In this document: positions 1 to 9,532 of the stretch, piece by piece
Position numbering within the stretch: the first letter of the stretch is position 1
How the letters are laid out: every line of letters begins with the position of its first letter
NCBI GenBank assembly: GCA_030424955.1
Contig: JAUHVS010000110.1
Location: forward strand, 1 to 12,152
Length of the DNA stretch: 12,152 nucleotides
Reading direction: 5' to 3'
DNA from: a bacterium
Lineage (GTDB): Bacteria > Myxococcota_A > Bradymonadia > UBA7976 > UBA1532
Position numbers and translations under genes: made by a program
Notes under the pieces: generated by a model
The model's input: the letters and a program-made list of their open reading frames with translations, nothing else
What the model was told of the DNA's origin: nothing
The model's database searches: none

Positions 1-1023
1 CTGTGGCTTCAGACCGGCGAAGAGCTCCGCGCCCTCGCCCTCCTCGACGGGGTCAGCGAGGCGCTCGAGTGGCCCCTTCGGACCTGGAGCATGAGCCGAG
101 GGCGCGACGAGGAGGGCGCACGCCAGCCCTTGGGCGAGCTCCTCAGCGAGCTCATGAGCGCCCGGGGTCGCGCCCTTTGGGCCCTCCTCGACCCGTCTCC
201 GGCGCTCCGAGACCCGGCGGTCCTGAGGGGCCTCCGCGACCTCGCCCAACGCCGCGACGGTCCGGCGGTGATCATCATCAGCCCGAGCCCGGCGCCGCCG
301 ATCCCAGAGCTCGTCCTCCTCCGCCTGGGCCTGCCGGACAGCCCGACCCTGCTCCGCTCCGCCCTCGGCGTCGGCCGAGAGCTCGAGCGCGGCGCTGCGC
401 CGGGGAGCAAGGCCGTGATCGACGAGATCGGACCGGCGCTCGCCCGCGTCGGGCTCGGCCTCGACCTCCACCGCTTCGAACGGCTGGTCCGCGAGGCCGT
501 CCTCAGCCACGGCGTCCGCGGCGACGCGGTCCTCGCCCATGTCGCCGCCCACAAGCCCGACGCCCTCGGCGACGACGCCCTCCTCGAGCGGGTCGAGCCC
601 GCGTCACCGGAGCTCCTGGGGGGCCTCGGCGAGCTCAAGCGCTGGCTCGGGCGACGGGCGCTGGCCCTCGATCCCAGGGCCCGCGCGGCCGCGATCCGTA
701 CCGGCGCCGCGCCGTCCGCCAGCGCGCCCACCAGCGCGTCGAGCTGCGGGCCCAGCGCCACCCCCGCCGTGGCCAGCGCCGCCAGGGCCTCTGCGGCCGC
801 CACCCGCACCGCCTCGACGGGATCGGCCAGGGCCGCCGCCACCGCCGGCGCCGACCCTGCCCCCGCCTGCCCGCGCGCACCGATCGCCCGCGCGGCGGCC
901 ACCCGCTCGGCGGGATCCGCGCTCTCCAGCCCCGCGGCGGGATCCGTCGCCGCCGACGGCTCGGGGCGGGGCGAGCAGCCCAGCGGGGCGGCGCTCAGGG
1001 CAAACAACCAGCACAGCAGGTAG
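1..1023 (+). CDS. Ycf46-like AAA+ ATPase, N-terminal fragment (5' end outside window, 3' part lost)
   Basis: The frame is open from base 1 with no start in view, so the gene begins upstream. Codons 1-229 read like the N-terminal regulatory region of Ycf46-type AAA+ ATPases: LWLQTGEELRAL, then a leucine-rich 'disarmed' ATPase-like part with ALLDPS and a strand VIIISPSPAPP (about codons 90-100), a helical segment, and GGLGELKRWLGRR (codons 207-220). That last motif is the linker which in the family directly precedes the Walker A loop. No Walker A, Walker B or arginine finger follows. After about base 687 the reading becomes low-complexity Ala/Ser/Thr/Pro, which is the antisense of the HEAT gene, and runs to a TAG at 1021-1023. 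The usual family length is about 500 residues, so the catalytic half is missing. Leucine codons here are mainly CTC, unlike the CTG-rich genes to the right. The function of intact homologues is poorly defined. Confidence 0.72.
   Translation: MWLQTGEELRALALLDGVSEALEWPLRTWSMSRGRDEEGARQPLGELLSELMSARGRALWALLDPSPALRDPAVLRGLRDLAQRRDGPAVIIISPSPAPPIPELVLLRLGLPDSPTLLRSALGVGRELERGAAPGSKAVIDEIGPALARVGLGLDLHRFERLVREAVLSHGVRGDAVLAHVAAHKPDALGDDALLERVEPASPELLGGLGELKRWLGRRALALDPRARAAAIRTGAAPSASAPTSASSCGPSATPAVASAARASAAATRTASTGSARAAATAGADPAPACPRAPIARAAATRSAGSALSSPAAGSVAADGSGRGEQPSGAALRANNQHSR
672..693. other. Breakpoint between two convergent truncated genes
   Basis: Coding sense switches here from the + strand (ATPase, plausible to about 687) to the - strand (HEAT protein, plausible down to about 672). 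Both proteins stop inside a conserved motif: just before Walker A on one side, in the middle of a HEAT repeat on the other. Leucine codon preference changes from CTC to CTG across the point. The overlap of about 15 bp in which both readings look acceptable could be microhomology. Either a genomic rearrangement or a chimeric contig join would produce this. Confidence 0.6.
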
Positions 1024-1034
1024 GGGCGCGACAT
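672..1034 (-). CDS. HEAT-repeat lipoprotein, N-terminal half; C-terminus lost at a breakpoint
   Basis: The start is ATG at 1034. Residues 1-20 form a short signal with hydrophobic core YLLCWLFALSAAPLGC. Cys20 after LG suggests lipoprotein processing, although Pro at -3 is a poor lipobox. Residues 36-121 contain helical pairs of HEAT/PBS-lyase type: DPAERVAAARAIG, DPVEAVRVAAAEALAAL and GAAPVRIAAARALG. Such repeats are protein-interaction scaffolds. The third repeat stops in mid-motif at about base 672. The frame stays open to a TGA at 9-11, but those residues (SRASARRPSQR and onward, rich in R/S/P) are the antisense of the ATPase fragment and should not be read as protein. There is no Shine-Dalgarno; a TATCCT hexamer lies 7 nt before the ATG. 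The gene could be a real truncated pseudogene or half of a misassembled gene. Confidence 0.68.
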
Positions 1035-1261
1035 GGGCGGCAGGATAGCAGCCGGCCCCCAGCGGCTGCCCACGGAAGCCGTCGCCGCCGCCCCATGCTT
1101 GGAATTCGGGCACGGCGCTATCGAGGCTGGCATGCTGGGGGCATGGGCCGCGCGCCGCCGCCGAGTCGCGGGCGCGCAGACCCTCGGCACGGGCTGTGCG
1201 TAGGGACGGGGGTGACCCACGGGCCTGCCCGGCCCGCGCCCTCGCCGTCAGGAGCTCGCCA
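1035..1261. promoter_or_regulatory. Divergent intergenic region between HEAT lipoprotein and VanW fusion gene
   Basis: This 227-bp gap separates divergent starts and must hold promoters for both genes. On the minus strand, TATCCT (1047 to 1042) is a -10-like hexamer 7 nt before the HEAT ATG, which would fit a leaderless mRNA, but no convincing -35 precedes it. The interval 1048-1069 is an inverted repeat, GCAGCCG, 8 nt, CGGCTGC, covering the place where a repressor could act. On the plus strand no promoter is convincing. No small ORF or RNA was recognised. Confidence 0.4.
1250..1254 (+). promoter_or_regulatory. Shine-Dalgarno that sets the VanW-fusion start
   Basis: AGGAG lies 7 nt before the GTG at 1262. 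An upstream in-frame GTG at 1196 has no comparable site, and the 22 residues it would add are unlike anything in the family. This decides the start at 1262. Confidence 0.72.
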
Positions 1262-3040
1262 GTGTCCGATCCCGCCCTGCCGTCCCGCACCGACGCCCTC
1301 GTCCACGCCGCCAAGGTGCAGGCCCACCGCGCCCGGCGGGGCGTCTGGGACCGCCTGCTGGCGCCCCCCACGCCGTGGGACCGCGCGGCCCGCCCCGCGG
1401 GCTGGCGGCCGCTGGCCACCTCGCGCTCCGCCCTGCGAGCCGCCGAGGATCCCAGCGAGCGCGCCCTGGAGGCCGGCAAGATCCACAACCTGCGCCTGGC
1501 CGCGCGGGCCTTCGACGGCGTGTACGTGCCCCCCGGCGGCGAGCTGAGCTTCTGGGCCCAGCTGGGCCGCCCCACCGCCCGCCGCGGCTTCGCCGTGGGC
1601 CGAGAGCTGCGCCAGGGCTGCCTGATCCCGTCGGTGGGCGGCGGCCTCTGCCAGCTCAGCAACGCCCTCTTCGACGCCGCGCAGCAGGCCGGCCTGCCCA
1701 TCACGGAGCGCCACGCCCACAGCCAGATCGTGCCCGGCAGCCTGGCGGTGCAGGGCCGGGACGCCACCGTGTTCTGGAACTACGTCGATCTGCGCTTCCG
1801 CGCCCCCCGGGGGCTGTGGGTGCACTGCCAGCTCACCGACGACAGCCTCGAGGTGCGCCTGCACGCGCCGCCTGGGCCCGGCCAGGCCAACGCCCGCGGC
1901 GCGCTGCGGGTGCTGCGGGGTGGCGCCGGCCGGCCGGCGCCCAACAGCTGCGCCACCTGCGGCCAGGGCAGCTGCTTCCGCAACCCGGCGGCGGTGGCCC
2001 AGCGCCTGGAGGGCGCCCCCACCGCCTGGGTGGTGGACGGCGTGCAGCCCGAGCTCGACGCGGTGCTCCGCGACACCCGCGGCCCCGATGACGCCGTGCT
2101 GCTGCCGGTGGACGGGCGCCGGCTGGGCTGGGCCCGCTACGGCTGGTCCACGGCGGGCGCGCGGGTGCTCACCGCCCCCCACCTCGCGGCCCGGCGCGCC
2201 CTGCAGGCCCGGCGGCTGGCCGCACAGGGCGCCGAGCGCCAGCAGCACCAGCTCGCCGACACCGCCGCCCTGGCCGAGGCCCTGGGCCGCCAGATCCCCG
2301 TGGGCTGCAGCCACGCGGTGGTGAGCCTGAGCCTGCTGCCGCACCTGCACGCGCAGGGCTGGCTCGGCGGCCGCACCGTCGACGTGTTGGTGGATCGCGC
2401 GCCCCTGCACACCCTGCAGGGCGCCCTGGACGCCGCCGCCCGCCGGTGGCCCGACAGCCCGACCCTGGCGGACTTCCGCGCGCCCGCCGCGCTGGTGGAG
2501 GCCGAGCGCGCCGGGCTCGCCCGGGCCCGGCTGATCTACACCGCCCACCCCGGCCTGGCCGCCCTGTGGCCCGGCCGCGCCGTGTCCCTGCGCTGGGCGC
2601 CCGGCGCCCGCACCGCCCGCCGGCGCGTGGGGGGCGATCCGGTGGTGCTGTTCCCGGCGAGCACCCTGGGGCGCCACGGCGCCTGGGCCCTGCGCGAGGC
2701 GATGGCGGGCCGGCCGGCGACCCTGCTGCGCTGCGGGCCCGTGCTCGAGGCGGCTGAGTTCTGGGGGGCGCGGGCGGTGGCGGGGCGCTTCCCCGACGCC
2801 CTGGCGCAGGCGGACGTGGTGGTGTGGCCCGGCCACGTGCCGGGCCCGCCGCGGCGGCTGCTGGACGCCCTCGCGAGCGGGGTGCCGGTGATCACGACGC
2901 CGGCGGCCGGCTTGGCTGGCTGGCCCGGGGTCACCGAGGTGCCCGCGGGGGACGTGGCGGCCCTGGCGCGCGCCCTGGACGACCGGCTGCCCGCCGCCGC
3001 TCAGGCGGGCGGCTTGGCCTTGGTGGGCCGCAGCGTGTAG
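1262..3040 (+). CDS. VanW-domain protein fused to a glycosyltransferase-like C-terminal domain
   Basis: 592 residues, GTG start with a good Shine-Dalgarno. Residues 75-185 match the VanW family: NLRLAARAFDGVYVPPGGE, FSFW-like SFWAQLGRP, then VGGGLCQLSNALFDAA (125-140), ERHAHS (149-154) and DATVFWNYVDLRF (167-179). VanW occurs in glycopeptide-resistance operons and widely in envelope proteins, but its biochemical role is unsettled. Residues 229-240 carry a Cys cluster, C-x2-C-x4-C followed by FRN, which may bind metal. Residues about 345-575 resemble a GT-B glycosyltransferase: VVLFPASTLGRHGAWALREA (461-480) and LLDALASGVPVITTP (533-547), the usual nucleotide-sugar side motif, though the Glu normally in that motif is not evident. 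There is no signal peptide, so it is probably cytoplasmic. The last 40 bp overlap a convergent gene. VanW assignment is firm; glycosyltransferase activity is inferred. Confidence 0.85.
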   Translation: MSDPALPSRTDALVHAAKVQAHRARRGVWDRLLAPPTPWDRAARPAGWRPLATSRSALRAAEDPSERALEAGKIHNLRLAARAFDGVYVPPGGELSFWAQLGRPTARRGFAVGRELRQGCLIPSVGGGLCQLSNALFDAAQQAGLPITERHAHSQIVPGSLAVQGRDATVFWNYVDLRFRAPRGLWVHCQLTDDSLEVRLHAPPGPGQANARGALRVLRGGAGRPAPNSCATCGQGSCFRNPAAVAQRLEGAPTAWVVDGVQPELDAVLRDTRGPDDAVLLPVDGRRLGWARYGWSTAGARVLTAPHLAARRALQARRLAAQGAERQQHQLADTAALAEALGRQIPVGCSHAVVSLSLLPHLHAQGWLGGRTVDVLVDRAPLHTLQGALDAAARRWPDSPTLADFRAPAALVEAERAGLARARLIYTAHPGLAALWPGRAVSLRWAPGARTARRRVGGDPVVLFPASTLGRHGAWALREAMAGRPATLLRCGPVLEAAEFWGARAVAGRFPDALAQADVVVWPGHVPGPPRRLLDALASGVPVITTPAAGLAGWPGVTEVPAGDVAALARALDDRLPAAAQAGGLALVGRSV

Positions 3041-3306
3041 GGCCGGTCTGGGGTGCTGGAGCGCGTCCCCCGCAGCGCCTCGCCCTCGAAGCGCCAGCTG
3101 TGCTTCACCACCCAGCTGGTCGACGGCATGGTCGAGGTGAAGCTGAGGTACTTGCCGTCCCACTTCACCGACGAGATCTTGAACCGCTCACCGTCGCCCG
3201 AGTCCCAGGCCTCGATCTCGGGCGCGTCCGGCTGCTTGCCCGCCTTCACGCGGAACACCGCGTGGCTGTCGTCGGACCCCCAGGTCCCGTAAGGCACGTC
3301 GCTCAT
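3001..3306 (-). CDS. Small hypothetical beta-rich protein
   Basis: 101 residues from ATG at 3306 to TGA at 3003-3001. The composition is balanced and protein-like: VPYGTWGSDDSHAVFRVK, FKISSVKWDGKYLSFTSTMP and VVKHSWRFEGEALRGTR, alternating hydrophobic and polar residues with many aromatics. This suggests a single small beta-sheet or lipocalin-like domain. There is no signal peptide or membrane segment, no metal motif and no recognised family. There is no clear Shine-Dalgarno upstream of the ATG. The 3' end overlaps the last 40 bp of the VanW fusion gene on the other strand, and the 5' end faces the DUF4157-like gene across 72 bp. It is real by composition: in the same interval the plus strand offers only a short S/P/R-rich frame. 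Confidence 0.68.
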   Translation of the reverse strand: MSDVPYGTWGSDDSHAVFRVKAGKQPDAPEIEAWDSGDGERFKISSVKWDGKYLSFTSTMPSTSWVVKHSWRFEGEALRGTRSSTPDRPYTLRPTKAKPPA

Positions 3307-3351
3307 GGCGGCAGTCTGGCAGAGCCGCCGCGCGCCGTCACGCCCCCGCCG

Positions 3352-3387
3352 TTGACCCCGGGCCCCGCGCCCGGGACCATGCGGGCG
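3352..3387 (+). promoter_or_regulatory. Candidate promoter and GC hairpin just before the DUF4157-like gene
   Basis: TTGACC (3352-3357) resembles a sigma-70 -35 box and is 17 bp from a weak -10, GACCAT (3375-3380). CCCGGGC (3357-3363) and GCCCGGG (3369-3375) form a perfect 7-bp inverted repeat with a 5-nt loop, ending 3 nt before the ATG at 3379. It could be an operator. If transcription started at the second ATG (3388), the mRNA would be leaderless. There is no Shine-Dalgarno for either ATG. Confidence 0.3.
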
Positions 3388-4278
3388 ATGCCCTTTGACG
3401 ACCGACTGCGACCCGAGCCCGCCCACGAGGCCGACGCCCCCAAGGACGCGCAGGCCGCCGCCGATCACGCCGACCGCGCCGCCGCCGTGGGCCAGAGCGC
3501 CGAGGTGCTTGGCGTCGCGGCGGACGAGACCACCGGCGTCGACGCCGAGCTGACCCGCGTGGCCGCCGCCGTGGGGCTGTCGAGCGAGGCCCAGGCGATG
3601 CCCCACCACGAGGCCATCCAGGCCGCCTTCGGCCAGCATGACGTCAGCGATCTGCGCGCCCACGTGGACCCCAAGGCCGCCGCCGCCGCCGAAGTGATGG
3701 GGGTCGAGGCCTTCACCACGGGCCCCGACGTGGCCTTCGCCCAGGCCCCCGACCGGGCCGAGGCCGCCGCCGAGGCCGCCCGCGCCCTGTGGCAGCAGCA
3801 GGGCCCCGAGGTGCAGGGGGGCGTGGCCGAGGCCGGCCCCGAGGCCGAGCTCATCGAGGCCATCGGGGAGCGCGTGGGCGAGGGCCGCACCGTCGAGGCC
3901 CTGGTGGACCGCCTGCTCGCGGAGCCCGAGGGCCGCGGCCAGGGCTTCGAGGGCGACGCCCACGCCTTCGATCTGTGGGGCACCGACGGGCTGGGCGGCG
4001 CCGCCCGCGATGCGGCGCAAGATGTTGATCTGCAAACGGATCCCGCGCTCGAACAGGCCCAGGCTGACCACGCCCCGCAGACCCCCTGGGCCACCCAGTG
4101 GCTGGCCCAGTCGGCGGCCCTGTCCGCTGCGCTCGAGGCCCCTGCGCTCCGCGGCCCCGGCACCGGCCGGCGGCGGCGCACGGGCGACGGCTGGCTGTAC
4201 ACCCCGGGCGAGGGCGCGCAGGCCCCCACCGTCGAGGCCCCGGCCGTCACCGCCGAGCCCGCGCGCGAGACCTCGTGA
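3379..4278 (+). CDS. DUF4157-like protein with degenerate HExxH motif
   Basis: 299 residues from ATG 3379; ATG 3388, giving MPFDD, is an equally possible start and neither has a Shine-Dalgarno. Residues 72-141 follow the DUF4157 pattern: AMPHHEAIQAAFG (a proline, then a helix to FG), VSDLRAHVD in place of FSxVRVHTD, AEVMGVEAFTTGPDVAFA in place of LGAxAFTxGxDIxF, then AEAARALWQQQ (131-141) where the family has HExxHxxQQ. The Glu and the Gln pair remain, but both zinc-ligand His residues are Ala and Arg, so catalysis by the usual mechanism is not expected. DUF4157 domains are known from extracellular contractile injection system loci and polymorphic toxins. Residues 145-180 are helical (AELIEAIGERVGEGRTVEALVDRLL); 200-299 are Ala/Pro-rich and probably flexible. 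There is no signal peptide. Its TGA overlaps the GTG of the next gene, so the two are probably translated together. Confidence 0.75.
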   Translation: MRAMPFDDRLRPEPAHEADAPKDAQAAADHADRAAAVGQSAEVLGVAADETTGVDAELTRVAAAVGLSSEAQAMPHHEAIQAAFGQHDVSDLRAHVDPKAAAAAEVMGVEAFTTGPDVAFAQAPDRAEAAAEAARALWQQQGPEVQGGVAEAGPEAELIEAIGERVGEGRTVEALVDRLLAEPEGRGQGFEGDAHAFDLWGTDGLGGAARDAAQDVDLQTDPALEQAQADHAPQTPWATQWLAQSAALSAALEAPALRGPGTGRRRRTGDGWLYTPGEGAQAPTVEAPAVTAEPARETS

Positions 4279-4946
4279 CGGTCGATCCCCTCGCGCAGGC
4301 CCAGGCCGCCCTGGCCGATGGCGATCTGGCAGGCGCGCTGCGGCTGGCCTGGCGGGCCGAGCTGGCGGGCGCGCGGCCCGGCGCCCCCGACCTGATCCGC
4401 GCCCGGGTGCAGCAGCGCAGCGGCCACCCCGACGCCGCCCGCTCGGCCCTGGACGCCGCCCGGGTGGCGGCCGTGGCCGACGCCCCGCTCCTGGGCGAGA
4501 TCGCCCAGACCCTGCACGCGTTGGGAGAGCTCGGCCGGGCCCTGGCCTGCGCCTTCGACGCGGGGGCCGCGGGGGATGGGGGGCAGGCGCTGGACGCGGT
4601 GCTCCGCCGCCCCCTGCCTGATCCCGTGGCCGAGGTGGTGGGCTGCGCGGTGCGCACGGTGTGGCCGACGGCCCCGGCGGATCCGGCCCCGTGGCGGGCC
4701 CGCGCCCAGTCGGCCAGCGCGCGGCTGCAGGCGGCCCCGACGGCGCCGCCGCTGCCCGCCCTGCTCGCGATGGCGTGGGTGAGCGACGATCCCGCACAGG
4801 CCGAGGGCTGGCGCGCGGCCGCGTGGTCGCTGGGCCTGCGGGATCCGTTGGTCAGCCTGCCGCTGCTGGGGGTGCGCCTGACCCAGTGCCCCGCGCAGGC
4901 GGCGCTGCCGGCGCTGCTGCGCGCCGCCGCGGGCCTGCCCCCCTGA
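4275..4946 (+). CDS. Alpha-helical (TPR-like) hypothetical protein
   Basis: 223 residues from GTG 4275, which overlaps the upstream TGA as GTGA, a classic arrangement for translational coupling. Residues 5-100 look like three tetratricopeptide-type helical pairs: LAQAQAALADGDLAGALRLA, DLIRARVQQRSGHPDAARSA and LLGEIAQTLHALGELGRALA. The A/G/L spacing fits TPR, but the consensus is weak. Residues 105-223 continue Ala- and Leu-rich with helices and no catalytic motif; Cys124 and Cys205 are isolated. There is no signal peptide or transmembrane span. As a TPR-like partner of the DUF4157-like protein it could be a chaperone, adaptor or inhibitor, but that rests only on the coupling. It ends in a three-unit 10-bp repeat. 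Confidence 0.7.
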   Translation: MTVDPLAQAQAALADGDLAGALRLAWRAELAGARPGAPDLIRARVQQRSGHPDAARSALDAARVAAVADAPLLGEIAQTLHALGELGRALACAFDAGAAGDGGQALDAVLRRPLPDPVAEVVGCAVRTVWPTAPADPAPWRARAQSASARLQAAPTAPPLPALLAMAWVSDDPAQAEGWRAAAWSLGLRDPLVSLPLLGVRLTQCPAQAALPALLRAAAGLPP

Positions 4947-4972
4947 GCCACGCTGAGCCACGCTGAGCCCCG
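4943..4972. repeat. Three tandem 10-bp units carrying stops in all frames
   Basis: CTGAGCCACG at 4943-4952 and 4953-4962, then CTGAGCCCCG at 4963-4972. Each unit has one TGA. Because 10 is not a multiple of 3, the three TGAs (4944, 4954, 4964) fall in three different frames, the first being the stop of the helical gene. This fills most of the 38-bp gap between convergent genes. No T-tract terminator was seen. Confidence 0.75.
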
Positions 4973-4984
4973 CCAGGCTTGCCC

Positions 4985-5473
4985 TCAGCCCGGGGCGAGC
5001 CCCCGCAGGGGTGGGGGCGCCGGGAGCCAGCCCAGGTCGAGCACCCCCCACAGCCCCACCAGGATCGCCTCGGCCACGTCATGGCGCAGGGTGGTGGGCC
5101 GCGGGGCCCCGCTCCACTCGATGATGGCCCGCGCCAGCGGATCCGCCGCCGCCTTCGCCCGCGATCCGCTGCGCTGCTCCCGGTCGAGCAGCAGCGCCGC
5201 CCGCCAGGCCTCGGCGCCGATCTGGCGCACCCGCAGATCCCGGCGGGCCGCGGCCTTCAGCCAGGGATCCGCCGGCCCGCCGCCGCCCTCGATGACCAGG
5301 TGGGTGACCCCGTCGCCGAGCAGCCGCCACGCCACCGCGTGCAGGTCCCGTCGGCGGGGGAAGTGGGTGGACCGGTAGCGCTGCAGGCGCCCATCGGCGC
5401 CGTACCACGCCAGGCCGCAGCGCAGCCCGGCGTCCACAGCCAGCAGTCGGGGGGAGGGGGCGGCGTCGTCCAT
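4985..5473 (-). CDS. RNase H/RuvC-fold nuclease-like protein
   Basis: 162 residues from ATG 5473; an in-frame TTG at 5482 is a less likely start. The order of acidic motifs fits the RNase H-like superfamily (RuvC/YqgF group): a first strand RLLAVDAGLRCGLAWY with Asp14, a strand VTHLVIEGGG with Glu62, and a final HDVAEAILVGLWG with His131, Asp132 and Glu135. Intervening residues 68-95 (WLKAAARRDLRVRQIGAEAW) match the helix-strand-helix stretch seen in RuvC-like proteins. The size suits a single domain. RuvC proteins cut Holliday junctions using two metal ions; whether this one does is unknown, and the absence of ruvAB nearby argues for a divergent or uncharacterised family. It lies 31 bp after the TSP3 gene on the same strand and could be its operon partner, though a functional link is not obvious. 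Confidence 0.75.
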   Translation of the reverse strand: MDDAAPSPRLLAVDAGLRCGLAWYGADGRLQRYRSTHFPRRRDLHAVAWRLLGDGVTHLVIEGGGGPADPWLKAAARRDLRVRQIGAEAWRAALLLDREQRSGSRAKAAADPLARAIIEWSGAPRPTTLRHDVAEAILVGLWGVLDLGWLPAPPPLRGLAPG

Positions 5474-5504
5474 GACCAGCAAGGGCGGGCGACGCCAGGG
5501 GCGC

Positions 5505-9332
<3,828 letters not shown>

Positions 9333-9338
9333 CCACGT

Positions 9339-9344
9339 CTCCTT
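9339..9344 (-). promoter_or_regulatory. Shine-Dalgarno of the TSP3 gene
   Basis: AAGGAG on the minus strand, 6 nt before the GTG at 9332. It fixes the start against longer in-frame readings reaching 9770, whose extra residues would run through the intergenic region and the antisense of the DUF2914 gene. Confidence 0.75.
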
Positions 9345-9356
9345 CCCCACGGAACA

Positions 9357-9382
9357 TCGACCGTTGCCCCCGCGACGGTCGA
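9357..9382 (-). promoter_or_regulatory. Perfect 8-bp inverted repeat in the TSP3 gene leader
   Basis: TCGACCGT (9357-9364) and ACGGTCGA (9375-9382) with a 10-nt spacer, 24 bp before the GTG and 12 bp before the Shine-Dalgarno. Its place, just downstream of a candidate -10, fits an operator or an mRNA stem-loop in the 5' leader. Confidence 0.5.
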
Positions 9383-9392
9383 ACTCGGCGAC

Positions 9393-9421
9393 ATTCTCGG
9401 CGCGGCCACCGCCCGATGCAA
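9393..9421 (-). promoter_or_regulatory. Weak sigma-70-like promoter candidate for the TSP3 gene
   Basis: On the minus strand, TTGCAT (9421 to 9416), a 17-bp spacer, then GAGAAT (9398 to 9393), with 3/6 and 4/6 matches to consensus. Spacing is ideal and the position would start transcription right at the inverted repeat 9357-9382. The match is weak, and an alternative sigma factor cannot be excluded. Confidence 0.3.
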
Positions 9422-9487
9422 ATCTGGTCGGCATTCCGTGGCGCGCCAGCGCTTTGGGCGGGGGGCCGGCGGGGGGGAGCGGGCGCA

Positions 9488-9525
9488 GGGCCCACAGGGG
9501 GGCCCGCGTGGGGCGGGCGTCCGCC
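9488..9525 (-). terminator. Two GC-rich hairpins after the DUF2914 gene
   Basis: Within 8 bp of the DUF2914 stop, the minus strand can form a 5-bp stem (arms 9521-9525 and 9512-9516, loop 4) and then a GGGCCC/GGGCCC stem (9500-9505 and 9488-9493, loop 6). No T-tract follows, so this is at best a non-canonical or Rho-assisted terminator. Confidence 0.25.
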
Positions 9526-9532
9526 GGGGGGA

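Noticed and set aside
12..671. C-terminal extension of the HEAT protein open frame down to base 9
   Set aside because: Residues after about 121 are the R/S/P-rich antisense of the ATPase fragment, with no HEAT pattern.
685..692. NotI-type palindrome GCGGCCGC at the breakpoint, as evidence of a cloning ligation
   Set aside because: The same 8-mer recurs elsewhere in the window (near 795 and others), as expected at this GC content, so it is not diagnostic.
1118..3163. A 681-codon minus-strand frame opposite the VanW fusion
   Set aside because: Composition is A/G/H/Q/R-rich without domains, and the opposite strand has clear VanW motifs and a proper ribosome-binding site.
4990..5003. GGGG-CGAG-CCCC hairpin as a terminator
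   Set aside because: It lies inside the end of the RuvC-like coding region, has no T-tract, and such stems are common by chance here.
3307..5051. Long minus-strand frames opposite the DUF4157-like and helical genes
   Set aside because: Arg/Pro/Gly low-complexity text; only the final 101 codons at 3001-3306 are protein-like and were kept as a separate gene starting at its own ATG.
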